Shown one piece after another: positions 8,827-17,260 of a stretch of DNA of 64,000 bases. Positions within the stretch are counted from its first letter, which is position 1; each line of letters starts with the position of its first letter. The stretch is taken from contig NZ_BDJC01000036.1 in NCBI RefSeq assembly GCF_002005565.1, positions 1-64,000 of the forward strand, given 5' to 3'. The notes beneath the pieces were generated by a model. The model searched no databases, was not told the origin of the DNA, and saw only the letters and a list, made by a program, of their open reading frames with translations. The stretch is from Streptomyces sp. JHA26. GTDB taxonomy: Bacteria > Actinomycetota > Actinomycetes > Streptomycetales > Streptomycetaceae. Position numbers and translations under genes: made by a program.

Positions 8827-9612
8827 ATGAGCATCGTCCCGGCCGCCGCCCAGGTGCTGGCCGTGCTGCGCTACCTGGCGCGGCAGGCCGCACCGGTGCC
8901 GGCGGCCGCCATCAGCCGTGACGTGGGGCTGCCCCGCTCGACGACCTACCACCTGCTCGACACCCTCGCCGCCGAGGGCTTCGTGGTCCACCTGCCGGAG
9001 GAACGGCGCTACGGCCTCGGCGTCAGCGCCTTCGAGCTGGCCTCCGGGTACGAGCGCCAGGCGCCGCTCCAGCGGCTGGCCCGGGTGCCGCTGGCCACGC
9101 TCGTGGACCGCACCGGGCACAACGCGAACCTCGCCGTGCTGCACGGCCGCGAGGTCATCTACGTCATCGAGGAGCGCGCCCCGGGCCGGGCGCCGCTCGT
9201 CAGCGAGGTGGGGGTGCGGCTGCCGGCCCATCTGACCGCCAGCGGCCGGGCGGTGCTGGCGCTGCTGCCGCCCGCGCAGGTACGGGCGATCTTCCCGGAC
9301 CGGTCCGCCTTCGTGCTGCGGCACGGTGTAGGTCCCGCGTCGCTGACGGCCCTGCGGGCCCTGCTGGCCCAGGTGCGGCGCCGGGGATACGCCACGGAGG
9401 AGGGCGAGGTCACGCCCGGCCTCTCCTCCGTCGCCGCGCCCGTGCTGGACCACCATGCCCACCCGATCGCGGGTGTCTCCGTCACCTTCCCCGGCGAGTC
9501 GGCCGACGAGTCGGAACGCGGCCGGATCGCGGACCACGTGGCGCAGACCGCGCGGGAGCTGACCCGGCGCGTGGGCGGCGTCACCGCCGTGCGGAACGGG
9601 CGGGGGTGGTGA
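8827..9612 (+). CDS. IclR-family transcriptional regulator, 261 aa
   Basis: Likely controls hutH. Residues about 5-60 form the winged helix-turn-helix (AAISRDVGLPRSTTYHLLDTLAAEGFV). Residues about 80-255 match the IclR effector domain (VIYVIEE, RLPAHLTASGRAVLALLP, GEVTPGLSSVAAPV). The ATG at 8827 is chosen because earlier in-frame codons pass through the palindromic operators and give no family similarity. Divergent orientation and paired operators support a local, probably autoregulated, repressor responding to histidine or urocanate. The ligand is inferred from context only. Its 3' end overlaps the convergent zinc-ribbon gene by 32 bases. Confidence 0.9.
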   Translation: MSIVPAAAQVLAVLRYLARQAAPVPAAAISRDVGLPRSTTYHLLDTLAAEGFVVHLPEERRYGLGVSAFELASGYERQAPLQRLARVPLATLVDRTGHNANLAVLHGREVIYVIEERAPGRAPLVSEVGVRLPAHLTASGRAVLALLPPAQVRAIFPDRSAFVLRHGVGPASLTALRALLAQVRRRGYATEEGEVTPGLSSVAAPVLDHHAHPIAGVSVTFPGESADESERGRIADHVAQTARELTRRVGGVTAVRNGRGW

Positions 9613-9772
9613 CGGCCGCGGCGCAGTCGGGGTTGTGGCACCGGCCCGGGTACCAACGGGGAACGAAGATTCCGAGACTCTTGTGCCGTCTGATCTCGCC
9701 GTGGACGGGGTGGTGGCACACCGGACAGACCTGTTCTGTCGGCGGCTTGGTCCCGCCTGTGTGACTGGTCAT
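9581..9772 (-). CDS. Small zinc-ribbon protein, 63 aa
   Basis: Four Cys residues in two pairs (CPVCHHPV and GRCHNPDC) bracket a basic segment RRHKSLGIFVPRW, the layout of a small treble-clef or zinc-ribbon protein. The ATG giving MTSHTGGTKPPTEQ is preferred because the residues from there onward are ordered and family-like, although no strong ribosome binding site precedes it. The gene overlaps the end of the convergent IclR gene. Function unknown; a nucleic-acid or protein adaptor role is possible. Confidence 0.6.
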   Translation of the reverse strand: MTSHTGGTKPPTEQVCPVCHHPVHGEIRRHKSLGIFVPRWYPGRCHNPDCAAAVTTPARSARR

Positions 9773-9959
9773 GTCTTCATGGTAGGCGGAAGCGAGGTCG
9801 AGAAAAGCCCTTCGTGTCGCTTTGTCCGTTTCCGTTCCGCACGGCACGTCGGGCCTGTGGACCTCACGACGAGCCGTGCGGGCGGATCCCCGGTGCGGAC
9901 GGACCTCCGGTGTCGCGTCCGCGCCACCGGGCCGTGAGCGGCGCCGCGGGGGAAGACCG

Positions 9960-10628
9960 TCAGTACGTGCCGGGGGGCGAGGCCACCCGGTGCGCGTTCA
10001 GGATCTCGATGACCTCGTCGTCGCCGACCTGCTCGAAGTCGTCGTACCAGAGGCCGACCGCGAGGAAGTCCGGCGGCCGGCTCAGGCACAGGACGTCGTC
10101 GGCCTCCGCGCGCATCTCCGCGGCGCTCTCGGGGGCGCCGACGGGGACGGCGAGGATCAACCGGGCGGGGTTCCGCCGCCGGAGGTGGCGGAGGGCGGCG
10201 CGTGCGGTCGCGCCGGTGGCCAGGCCGTCGTCGACGAGGACCACGGTGCGGTTCCCGACATCGGGCGGGGGCCGGTCGCCCCGGTAGAGCAGGGCGCGGC
10301 GTCTCAGTTCCGCCCGCTCCCGGGCCACGTCCCGGGCGAGGCGGTCCTCGGTGAGGCCGAGCATCGCCAGGGCCCGCTGGTCGAACAGGGGCGGTTCGTC
10401 GCCCACGACCGCGCCGATGCCCGTCTCCGGCCTGCCGGGCAGTCCGATCTTCCGCACCACGAGCACGTCCAGTGGTGCCCCGAGGGCCCGGGCGACTTCG
10501 GCGGCCACCGGCACGCCGCCGCGGGGCAGCGCGAGGACGACGGGACGAGGCAGCTCGCCGTCGGACGCCCACTCCATGAGCCGCAGCCCGAGTTCCTGAC
10601 CGGCTGCCCGGCGATCGGGGAATCGCAT
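9960..10628 (-). CDS. Phosphoribosyltransferase-domain protein, 222 aa
   Basis: Type I phosphoribosyltransferase fold. The PRPP-binding loop is VVLVDDGLATGATARAAL near residues 126-143, and an N-terminal LALPRGGVPVAAEVA segment matches proteins of this group. The nucleobase substrate is not evident. It starts 36 bases after the alpha/beta-hydrolase gene on the same strand, so the two are probably co-transcribed. This pairing, and fusions of the two domains, recur in actinobacteria, so a joint function is likely. It could be a regulatory or salvage enzyme. Confidence 0.85.
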   Translation of the reverse strand: MRFPDRRAAGQELGLRLMEWASDGELPRPVVLALPRGGVPVAAEVARALGAPLDVLVVRKIGLPGRPETGIGAVVGDEPPLFDQRALAMLGLTEDRLARDVARERAELRRRALLYRGDRPPPDVGNRTVVLVDDGLATGATARAALRHLRRRNPARLILAVPVGAPESAAEMRAEADDVLCLSRPPDFLAVGLWYDDFEQVGDDEVIEILNAHRVASPPGTY

Positions 10629-10664
10629 GATCTGATGCCTGCCTCTCTCAGGTCCGCCGCGGTG

Positions 10665-11336
10665 TCAGCGGGTGCGGTCGCCGTCGGCCGCTTCCCCCAG
10701 GTGGTCACGGAACCAGGCGGCGGCGACCTCGGTGACTTCCTCCAGGGCGCCGGGCTCGGGGAAGAGATGGGTGGCGCCCGGCACGACGTGGATCCGGTGG
10801 AGCGGCGCAAGCCGCCGCGCGGCCTCGCGGTTGAGAGCGAGAACCGTCTCGTCGCCGCCCCCGACGACGAGCAGGACCGGTGCGGCGACCAGGGGAAGGG
10901 CATCGCCCGCCAGGTCCGGTCTGCCGCCCCGGGACACCACCGCGGACACCGCTCGAGGCCGCTCCGCCGCCGCGACCAGGGCGGCCGCCGCTCCCGTGCT
11001 CGCCCCGAAGAGGCCGACGGGCAGACCGGCCGTGCCCGGCCGCCGCCCCAGCCAGTCCACGGTGTCCGCCAGGCGGCGGGCCAGCAGGGCGATGTCGAAG
11101 CGGTGCCGGGCCGTGGCGACGTCCTCGCGCTCCTCGTCCTGTGTCAGGAGGTCCAGCAGCAGCGTCCCGAATCCCGCTCCGCGCAGACCGGCGGCGACCG
11201 CGCGGTTACGGGGGCTGAGCCGTGAGCTGCCGCTGCCGTGCGCGAACAGGACCATGCCCCGCGCGCCGGGGGGCACGGTGAGATCGCCGTCCAGAGTGGT
11301 GCGGTGCGAGGGCACCTTCACGGTTGCGGACGCCAT
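10665..11336 (-). CDS. Alpha/beta-hydrolase (dienelactone-hydrolase-like), 223 aa
   Basis: A single alpha/beta-hydrolase domain without a signal peptide. The nucleophile elbow is GLFGASTGAAAAL (Ser near residue 119). The oxyanion segment is MVLFAHGSGSSR, an acid lies in VVGGGDETVLAL, and the catalytic His is in VPGATHLFPEPG. It is the upstream member of a two-gene unit with the phosphoribosyltransferase. Substrate unknown. The hydrolase may act on an ester or a nucleoside-linked product of the partner. Confidence 0.85.
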   Translation of the reverse strand: MASATVKVPSHRTTLDGDLTVPPGARGMVLFAHGSGSSRLSPRNRAVAAGLRGAGFGTLLLDLLTQDEEREDVATARHRFDIALLARRLADTVDWLGRRPGTAGLPVGLFGASTGAAAALVAAAERPRAVSAVVSRGGRPDLAGDALPLVAAPVLLVVGGGDETVLALNREAARRLAPLHRIHVVPGATHLFPEPGALEEVTEVAAAWFRDHLGEAADGDRTR

Positions 11337-11492
11337 GCCTGGTCATCTCCCTGGGGCTGTCCGACGGCCGGGAGGACCGGGTACCCCGGCCGTGCCGCGC
11401 CGTACCGGCAGCGCATCGCCGTCAGCCGTTCGGTGAGCGGGCGACGGCGGGCTCCCCTCTCGTTCCGTGGGCCCTCCCGGTGCCCGGCGTCG

Positions 11493-12098
11493 TCACGCGG
11501 GAGCCGCGCCGCCCGCCACGTGACGGTCGCGGAGGCGGGCGAAGGCGGTGCGGCGGGGAAGGTGCGGGAGGAAGTCCTTGATCCGCTCGGCGCATTCCCG
11601 CGGAGTCGCGGTTCCGGTGTCGCACTCCAGGTCGTAGTCGCCGTGCCGGTGGACGAGGTCGTACTGCTGAGCCGCGAGGCCCACCGGGCGGTCTCCGCGC
11701 GCCCGCTCCCGGCGCGCGAGTTCCTCCGGCGGGCAGTGGACGCCCACGAACAGCACGTCCTCGGGGCGCAGGACGGACAGGCAGTCGAGCAGCCGCCACG
11801 GCTCGCTGAGCACATGATCCACGATGACGTCGTTGCCCACCTCGGCCATGGCCGCGACGGAGCGGTGAAAGCCCATCCTGGTCCGCCGCAGCGCCGTGTC
11901 GAGCTCCTCCTCGCCGAGGGCGCGCCTGGTGCGCATCGCGTTGAAGCTGTCCACCGCGAGGTGGAAGAAGACCCCGTCGTCGAGGATGTCGAGCAGCTCG
12001 CGGGCGATGCTCGACTTGCCCGAACTGGAGGTGCCGTTGAGGAAGATGATCCGGCCTGGCGTCATCCGGACATGGTGCCAGGGGGTCGGCCGGGTCAC
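11493..12098 (-). CDS. Chloramphenicol-phosphotransferase-like kinase, 201 aa
   Basis: P-loop kinase of the CPT family. Walker A is FLNGTSSSGKSSIARELL, followed by FHLAVDSFNAM, NDVIVDHVLSEP and the lid-like VHCPPEELARRERARGDR, which matches the CPT arrangement. Such proteins phosphorylate small hydroxyl compounds; chloramphenicol O-phosphorylation is the founding activity, but most homologues are uncharacterised. The GTG start at 12098 overlaps the stop of the upstream nuclease gene (GTGA), implying translational coupling. An ATG at 12065 is an alternative start. Resistance should not be assumed. Confidence 0.8.
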   Translation of the reverse strand: MTRPTPWHHVRMTPGRIIFLNGTSSSGKSSIARELLDILDDGVFFHLAVDSFNAMRTRRALGEEELDTALRRTRMGFHRSVAAMAEVGNDVIVDHVLSEPWRLLDCLSVLRPEDVLFVGVHCPPEELARRERARGDRPVGLAAQQYDLVHRHGDYDLECDTGTATPRECAERIKDFLPHLPRRTAFARLRDRHVAGGAAPA

Positions 12099-12928
12099 GT
12101 ACGCAGGTCGGCGAGCAGCAGGTGGTGGTCCGAGTACGGGGTCGGGTGCACGCGGTGCCGGAGCGGGGCGATGCCCCGCAGGAAGACGTAGTCGAACTTG
12201 CTCTCCCAGTCGGTGGTCGGCTCACAGGTGCCGGCGGACGAGGAACGGCATCCGGGGTCCACGTCCGCGGCCAGTTCCCCGAGCGGGTCGAGTTCGGGAG
12301 TGCCCGGCACGGCGTTGAAGTCGCCGAGCACGACGGCGCGGTCGTACCGGGCGACGGCCGCGGCGAGCACGGCGGTCTGGCCCGCCCGGACCGCCTCCTG
12401 ACGCCTTTGGGCGAGGTGCGTGTTGAAGACCCGGACGGACCGGCCGCCCACCGTCGTGGTGACGGCCATGTACCCGCGGTCCTCGGACCCGCCGTCGGGG
12501 TACTCCACGCTGACGCGGTCCGTCATCGGTGCCGCCGAGAGGAGCGCCTGGCCGAAGGCCCCGGGGTTCCACGGCCACCCGCCGCACCGTCCCCGGTCGT
12601 GCAGGACCGACCCGTACTCGACGTGGTAGACGAGCCCGTAGACGCCCTTCAGGTGATCGCGGATCTTCTCGACGTCACGTACGCACGCCTCCTGCAGGCC
12701 TATGACCTGCGGCGCGTACGCGGCGATCTCTGCCGCCCGGTCGGCGTTGCTCTTGTCGCAGGGGTTGCAGATGTTCCACGTCATCACCCGGTTCGGTACG
12801 ACGTCCTTCACGGCGGCGACGCGCGGTGTCCCGGCCACGGGGCCGTCGTTCGGTGCGTTGCGTCCGACGATCAGCAGGCAGGCCACCGCCAACGCGCCCG
12901 CGAACAGCCAGGTGTTCCTTCCGCGCAC
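12095..12928 (-). CDS. Exported endonuclease/exonuclease/phosphatase-family protein, 277 aa
   Basis: Metal-dependent phosphodiesterase fold. Visible blocks are VMTWNICN, VIGLQEACV (metal-binding Glu), VFNTHLAQRR, VVLGDFNAVPGTPELD and SKFDYVF...YSDHHLLLAD with the catalytic His. An N-terminal hydrophobic segment (about residues 6-23, TWLFAGALAVACLLIVG) is a signal or anchor, placing the enzyme outside the membrane. The GTG start at 12928 has a perfect GGAGG five to six bases upstream. Candidate substrates are DNA, phospholipid headgroups or phosphate esters. It is coupled to the kinase gene downstream. Confidence 0.85.
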   Translation of the reverse strand: MRGRNTWLFAGALAVACLLIVGRNAPNDGPVAGTPRVAAVKDVVPNRVMTWNICNPCDKSNADRAAEIAAYAPQVIGLQEACVRDVEKIRDHLKGVYGLVYHVEYGSVLHDRGRCGGWPWNPGAFGQALLSAAPMTDRVSVEYPDGGSEDRGYMAVTTTVGGRSVRVFNTHLAQRRQEAVRAGQTAVLAAAVARYDRAVVLGDFNAVPGTPELDPLGELAADVDPGCRSSSAGTCEPTTDWESKFDYVFLRGIAPLRHRVHPTPYSDHHLLLADLRT

Positions 12929-12981
12929 GATCGCCTCCTCGCTGTGCCCGCACGTGCGGTCCGGCGGACCCCCGCACGAGG

Positions 12982-13488
12982 TTAGGCGACGGACCCGGCC
13001 GACGGCACGGGCTTGCGGTCCTTCACCGGCCCGTGCGGCCGTCGGTCCACCGGCAGGACGACCTCCAGGGTCCGGGGTCCGTGGACGCCTTCGACCCGGT
13101 CCGGTTCGATGTCGCTCGTGGCGGACTGGCCGGCCGGATGGCCGAGGAGCCACGTCGCCGTCCTCATCGCGGCCCTCTCCAGCCGGTGCCCCTTGCCGCC
13201 CTGGTCGGCCGCCTCCTCCCGTAGGTGGACGAGGACTTCGGGGATGTCGATGGCGACCGGGCAGACGTCGTGGCAGGCGCCGCACAGGGAGGAGGTGTAG
13301 GGCAGGGAGGAGTCGACGGGGTTGTCGGTGCCGCGTAGCCGGTGTCGTACGGGGGCCGGCCGCAGCAGGTCCGGGCGGCGGGGAAGTCCACCTCGACTCC
13401 GAGGCGTTCGAGCACCTTGACGGTGGCGATCGCCATGGACGGGTGGAGGGCGTCGTCGACGCAGGTGGCGAAGAAGGGCTACGCGCAT
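12982..13488 (-). pseudogene. Collapsed lutABC (L-lactate utilisation) remnant
   Basis: Three genes are compressed into about 0.5 kb. From 13488 the sequence encodes the LutA N-terminus (MRVAL, then after a one-base insertion near 13471-13477, HPSMAIATVKVLERLGVEVD and TCCGRPPYDTGY). Near 13338 it jumps to the interior of LutB (LRGTDNPVDSSLPYTSSLCG with the CGACHDVCP cluster ligands). Near 13128 it jumps to the end of LutC (SATSDIEPDRVEGVHGPRTL). The original stop is lost and the frame drifts to 12982. The order matches a lutABC operon behind rhaB, and the start overlaps the rhaB stop. No active product is expected. Confidence 0.85.
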
Positions 13489-14987
13489 CGGGGTTCCGTC
13501 CGGGCAGGAGCGAGCCTGGCGGCCGCCGCGTCCCAGGCGGCGCTGTCGCCGCGGGGGGTGTAGCGCCTGAGGTGCTGGGTGGAGGCGACGAGCCGGCGCA
13601 TCGCGGCGAGGTCGGCCACCGGTCCGGCCGCTCTGGCCTGGACGAGGATGTTGCCGAGGGCGGTGGCCTCGGTGGGCCCGGCGATGACGGGCAGACCGGT
13701 GGCGTCGGCGGTGAGCTGGCAGAGCAGGTCGTTGCGGGAGCCGCCGCCGACGAGGTGGACGTGGGTGATGTCGCGGCCGGTGAGTTCGGCGGCCTGTCGC
13801 AGGGTGCGGCGGTGGGCCAGGGCGAGGCTCTCCAGGATGCAGCGGACGACGGCCCCCTGGCCGTCGGGGGCCGGCTGGTCCGTGCGGCGGCAGTGGTCCC
13901 GGATGCGTTCCGGCATGTCGCCGGGGGCGAGGAACTCCGGGTCGTCCGGGTCGACGACCGCGCCGAACGCGCGGCAGCGGGCGGCCTCGGCGAGGAGTTC
14001 GGGCATGTGCGTGGGCAGTCCCTGTGCCTCCCAGGTCCGGCGGCACTCCTCCAGCAGCCACATGCCCATGATGTTGCGGAGGTAGCGGACGGTGCCGTCC
14101 ACGCCCAGTTCGTTGGTGAAGTTCGCGGCCCGGGACGCCTCGGTCAGGACCGGGGCGTCCAGCTCGAGGCCGGCCAGGGACCAGGTGCCGCAGGAGATGT
14201 AGGCGAAGTGCGGCTCGGTGGCCGGGACGGCGGCGACGGCGGAGGCGGTGTCGTGCGAGGCGACGGTGACGACCGGGGTGCTCGCGTCGAGGCCGGTGTG
14301 GTCGGCGACGTGCGGCAGGAGGGTGCCGGCCGGGTCGCCGGGGCGGCGCAGCGGCGGCAGCAGGCCGGGGTCGATCGAGAGCCGCTCGAGGAGCCGCGCG
14401 GACCAGGTGCCCGTGCGGGCGTCGAACAGCCCGGTGGTGGACGCGTTGGTGACCTCCGCGCCGATGGATCCGGTCAGCCAGTGGACCAGCAGGTCCGGGA
14501 TCAGCAGCAGGGTGCGCGCGGCACGCAGCTGACTGCTGCCGACCGCCGAGGCGAGCTGGAAGACGGTGTTGAACGGCAGGTGCTGCAGCCCGGTGATCCC
14601 GTACAGCTCCTCGGGACCGACCCGGCGGTGGACCCGCTCGGCGGCGTCGTCGGTGCGGTTGTCCCGGTAGTGGTACGGGGTGCCGAGGAGGACGCCGTCG
14701 GCGTCGAGGAGCCCGTAGTCCACCGCCCACGTGTCCACTCCGACGGAGACGACTCCCCCGGCCCGGGCGGCTTCCCGCAGTCCGTCGACGGCGCCCTGGA
14801 AGAGCGCGAGCAGGTTCCAGTGCAGCCCGTCGGGCAGGCGGACGGGCGTGTTGGGGAACCGGTGGGCCTCGGTCAGGTCGAGGTCGTCCGGTCCGACACG
14901 GCCGAGGATCACCCGTCCGCTGGTGGCCCCGAGGTCGACCGCGGCGAACGCCGAGGGGGAGGCCGAGGAGGCCGGGGTGGTGGTCAC
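13479..14987 (-). CDS. rhaB: Rhamnulokinase, 502 aa
   Basis: Phosphorylates L-rhamnulose to L-rhamnulose 1-phosphate. FGGY-kinase features are the N-terminal phosphate loop VDLGATSGRVILG, the substrate segment VGVDTWAVDYGLLD, and the C-terminal ATP region HLVGGGSRNDLLCQLTAD. The length is normal for RhaB. The GTG start has GGAGG nine bases upstream. It follows the aldolase/dehydrogenase gene by 171 bases on the same strand and precedes the lutABC remnant, whose start overlaps its stop. All catalytic blocks look intact, so the kinase is probably functional despite the decay on both sides. Confidence 0.93.
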   Translation of the reverse strand: MTTTPASSASPSAFAAVDLGATSGRVILGRVGPDDLDLTEAHRFPNTPVRLPDGLHWNLLALFQGAVDGLREAARAGGVVSVGVDTWAVDYGLLDADGVLLGTPYHYRDNRTDDAAERVHRRVGPEELYGITGLQHLPFNTVFQLASAVGSSQLRAARTLLLIPDLLVHWLTGSIGAEVTNASTTGLFDARTGTWSARLLERLSIDPGLLPPLRRPGDPAGTLLPHVADHTGLDASTPVVTVASHDTASAVAAVPATEPHFAYISCGTWSLAGLELDAPVLTEASRAANFTNELGVDGTVRYLRNIMGMWLLEECRRTWEAQGLPTHMPELLAEAARCRAFGAVVDPDDPEFLAPGDMPERIRDHCRRTDQPAPDGQGAVVRCILESLALAHRRTLRQAAELTGRDITHVHLVGGGSRNDLLCQLTADATGLPVIAGPTEATALGNILVQARAAGPVADLAAMRRLVASTQHLRRYTPRGDSAAWDAAAARLAPARTEPRCA

Positions 14988-15158
14988 GTGGTGGTACCTC
15001 CGCTGTGCGCGGCGAGGAGTGGTCGGGCGGGAAGGGAGCCGGAAGGAGGAGGGGGACGGGAGAGGAAGGCGGGGCGGAGAGGCGGGGCCGCTCCGCCGGT
15101 CCCGCTGCGCCCTGGTGCCGTTGCGCGTGCCGCACCGGCATCAGGGCGTGCCGCGGGG

Positions 15159-17204
15159 TCAGCGCAGGAAGGCCGCGGCGACGCCCGCGTCCACCGGGAT
15201 GTGCAGTCCGGTGGTGTGGGTCAGGTCGCCGCCGGTGAGGGCGAAGACCGCGTTCGCCACGTGCTCGGGCAGGACCTCGCGCTTGAGCAGCGTGCGCTGG
15301 GCGTAGAACTCGCCCAGCTTCTCCTCCTCCACGCCGTACACGGCGGCCCGCTCGGCGCCCCAGCCGCCGGCGAAGATGCCGGAGCCGCGGACGACGCCGT
15401 CGGGGTTGACGCCGTTGACGCGGATGCCGTGCTCGCCGAGCTCGGCGGCCAGCAGGCGCACCTGGTGGGCCTGGTCGGCCTTGGTCGCGCCGTAGGCGAT
15501 GTTGTTGGGGCCGGCGAAGACGCCGTTCTTGGACGCGATGTAGACGATGTCGCCGCCGAGCTTCTGGGCGGTCATCACCCGGGCGGCCTCGCGGGAGACC
15601 AGGAAGGAGCCGCGGGCCATGACGGCGTGCTGGAGGTCCCAGTCCTCGGCCGTGGTCTCCAGCAGCGGCTTGGAGACGGAGATGCCGGCGTTGTTGACGA
15701 CCAGGTCGACGCCGCCGAAGGCGAGGACCGCCTCGGCGAACGCGGCGGTGATCTGCTCCTCGCTGGTGACGTCCACGGTGACGGCCACGGCCCGGTCGGG
15801 TCCGCCGAGTTCCCCGGCGACGGCCGCCGCGTTCTCGGTGTCGAGGTCGGCGACCACGACGCAGGCGCCCTCGGCGGCGAGCCGGTGGGCGATGGCCTTG
15901 CCGATGCCCGAGCCGGCGCCGGTGACCAGGGCGACGCGGGTGGCCAGCGGCTCGGGCGCGGGCATGCGGCGCAGCTTGGCCTCCTCCAGCTCCCAGTACT
16001 CGATGCGGAACTTCTCCGACTCCTCGATGGGGCTGTAGGAGGAGACGGCCTCGGCGCCGCGCATCACGTTGATCGCGTTGACGTAGAACTCGCCGGCGAC
16101 GCGGGCGGTCTGCTTGTCCCTGCCGAAGGAGAACATGCCCACGCCGGGCACGAGGACGATGGCGGGGTCGGCGCCGCGCATGGCGGGTGAGCCGGGGACG
16201 GCGTGCCGCTCGTAGTAGGCCCGGTACTCGGCGCGGTACTCGGTGTGCAGTTCCCGCAGGCGGGCGACGGCCTGCTCCAGCGGGGCGTCGGCCGGCAGGT
16301 CCAGGACCAGCGGGCGGACCTTGGTGCGCAGGAAGTGGTCGGGGCAGGAGGTGCCGAGGGCCGCGAGGCGCGGGTGCCCGGCGCGGGAGAGGAAGTCCAG
16401 CACGACGTCGTCATCGGTGAAGTGGCCGACCTGGGGGCGGTCGGCGGACGCGAGGGCGCGGACGTGCGGGGCGAGCGCGGCGGCGCGGGCGCGGCGCTCC
16501 TCGCCGGGCAGGGGTGCGCAGCCCTCGGTCACCGGTCCGAAGGGTTCGGGACGGCCCTTCTCGGCGAGGAAGGCCTCGGCGGTGCGGATGATGTACAGCG
16601 AGTTGGCCTCGCACTCCTCGGAGGTGGTGCCCCAGGCGGTGATGCCGTGGCCGCCGAGGACGCAGCCGACGGCCTGCGGGTTGGCCTCCTTGACGGCGGC
16701 GATGTCCAGGCCGAGCTGGAACCCGGGGCGCCGCCACGGCACCCAGACGACCTTGTCGCCGAAGCACTCGGCGGTCAGCTTCTCGCCGTCGGCCGCGCAG
16801 GCCAGGGCGATCCCGGAGTCGGGGTGCAGGTGGTCCACGTGGGCCGCGTCGACCAGGCCGTGCATGGCGGTGTCGATGGACGGTGCGGCGCCGCCCCTGC
16901 CGTGCAGGCAGTAGTCGAACGCGGCGACCATCTCGTCCTCGCGCTCGACGCCGGGGTAGACGTCCTTCAGGGCGTGCAGCCGGTCGAGACGCAGTGCGGC
17001 CAGTCCCTCGGCCTTCAGTGTGCCCAGGTCCCCGCCGGAGCCCTTGACCCACAGCAGCTCCGTCTCGCCGCCGGTGACCGGGTCGGTGGCGGTGCCCTTG
17101 GCGGACGTGTTGCCGCCCGCGTAGTTGGTGTTGCGCGGGTCCGAGCCCAGGCGGTGCGAGCGTGCCAGGAGCTCGGCGACTTCGGGGTGGGCGGCGGGTG
17201 CCAT
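15159..17204 (-). CDS. Bifunctional rhamnulose-1-phosphate aldolase / lactaldehyde dehydrogenase, 681 aa
   Basis: A fusion that cleaves L-rhamnulose 1-phosphate to DHAP and L-lactaldehyde, then oxidises the aldehyde to L-lactate. The N-terminal 400 residues are class II aldolase (NYAGGNTSAKG; zinc ligands in HVDHLHPDSG and VLGGHGITAWG). The C-terminal part is a short-chain dehydrogenase (VALVTGAGSGIGKAIA for NAD, VVNNAGIS, and catalytic Tyr/Lys in YGATKADQ). The start at 17204 follows GAAGGAAAG. Gene names vary (rhaD, rhaEW, RhaD-SDR), so none is assigned. Its L-lactate product would normally feed LutABC, which is broken here. Confidence 0.93.
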   Translation of the reverse strand: MAPAAHPEVAELLARSHRLGSDPRNTNYAGGNTSAKGTATDPVTGGETELLWVKGSGGDLGTLKAEGLAALRLDRLHALKDVYPGVEREDEMVAAFDYCLHGRGGAAPSIDTAMHGLVDAAHVDHLHPDSGIALACAADGEKLTAECFGDKVVWVPWRRPGFQLGLDIAAVKEANPQAVGCVLGGHGITAWGTTSEECEANSLYIIRTAEAFLAEKGRPEPFGPVTEGCAPLPGEERRARAAALAPHVRALASADRPQVGHFTDDDVVLDFLSRAGHPRLAALGTSCPDHFLRTKVRPLVLDLPADAPLEQAVARLRELHTEYRAEYRAYYERHAVPGSPAMRGADPAIVLVPGVGMFSFGRDKQTARVAGEFYVNAINVMRGAEAVSSYSPIEESEKFRIEYWELEEAKLRRMPAPEPLATRVALVTGAGSGIGKAIAHRLAAEGACVVVADLDTENAAAVAGELGGPDRAVAVTVDVTSEEQITAAFAEAVLAFGGVDLVVNNAGISVSKPLLETTAEDWDLQHAVMARGSFLVSREAARVMTAQKLGGDIVYIASKNGVFAGPNNIAYGATKADQAHQVRLLAAELGEHGIRVNGVNPDGVVRGSGIFAGGWGAERAAVYGVEEEKLGEFYAQRTLLKREVLPEHVANAVFALTGGDLTHTTGLHIPVDAGVAAAFLR

Positions 17205-17260
17205 GGTGATCTTTCCTTCGGGAGGGGACGACGACGGGGGGTGCGGGGCTCCGGGGACGG

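Noticed and set aside
6937..9537. Very long minus-strand frame over hutH and iclR
   Set aside because: Arg/Pro/Gly-rich low-complexity translation typical of a wrong frame in high-GC DNA; the true genes are hutH and the IclR regulator.
11493..12098. Calling the CPT-like kinase a chloramphenicol resistance gene
   Set aside because: The family is broad and no resistance-specific context is present, so only the fold and chemistry class are supported.
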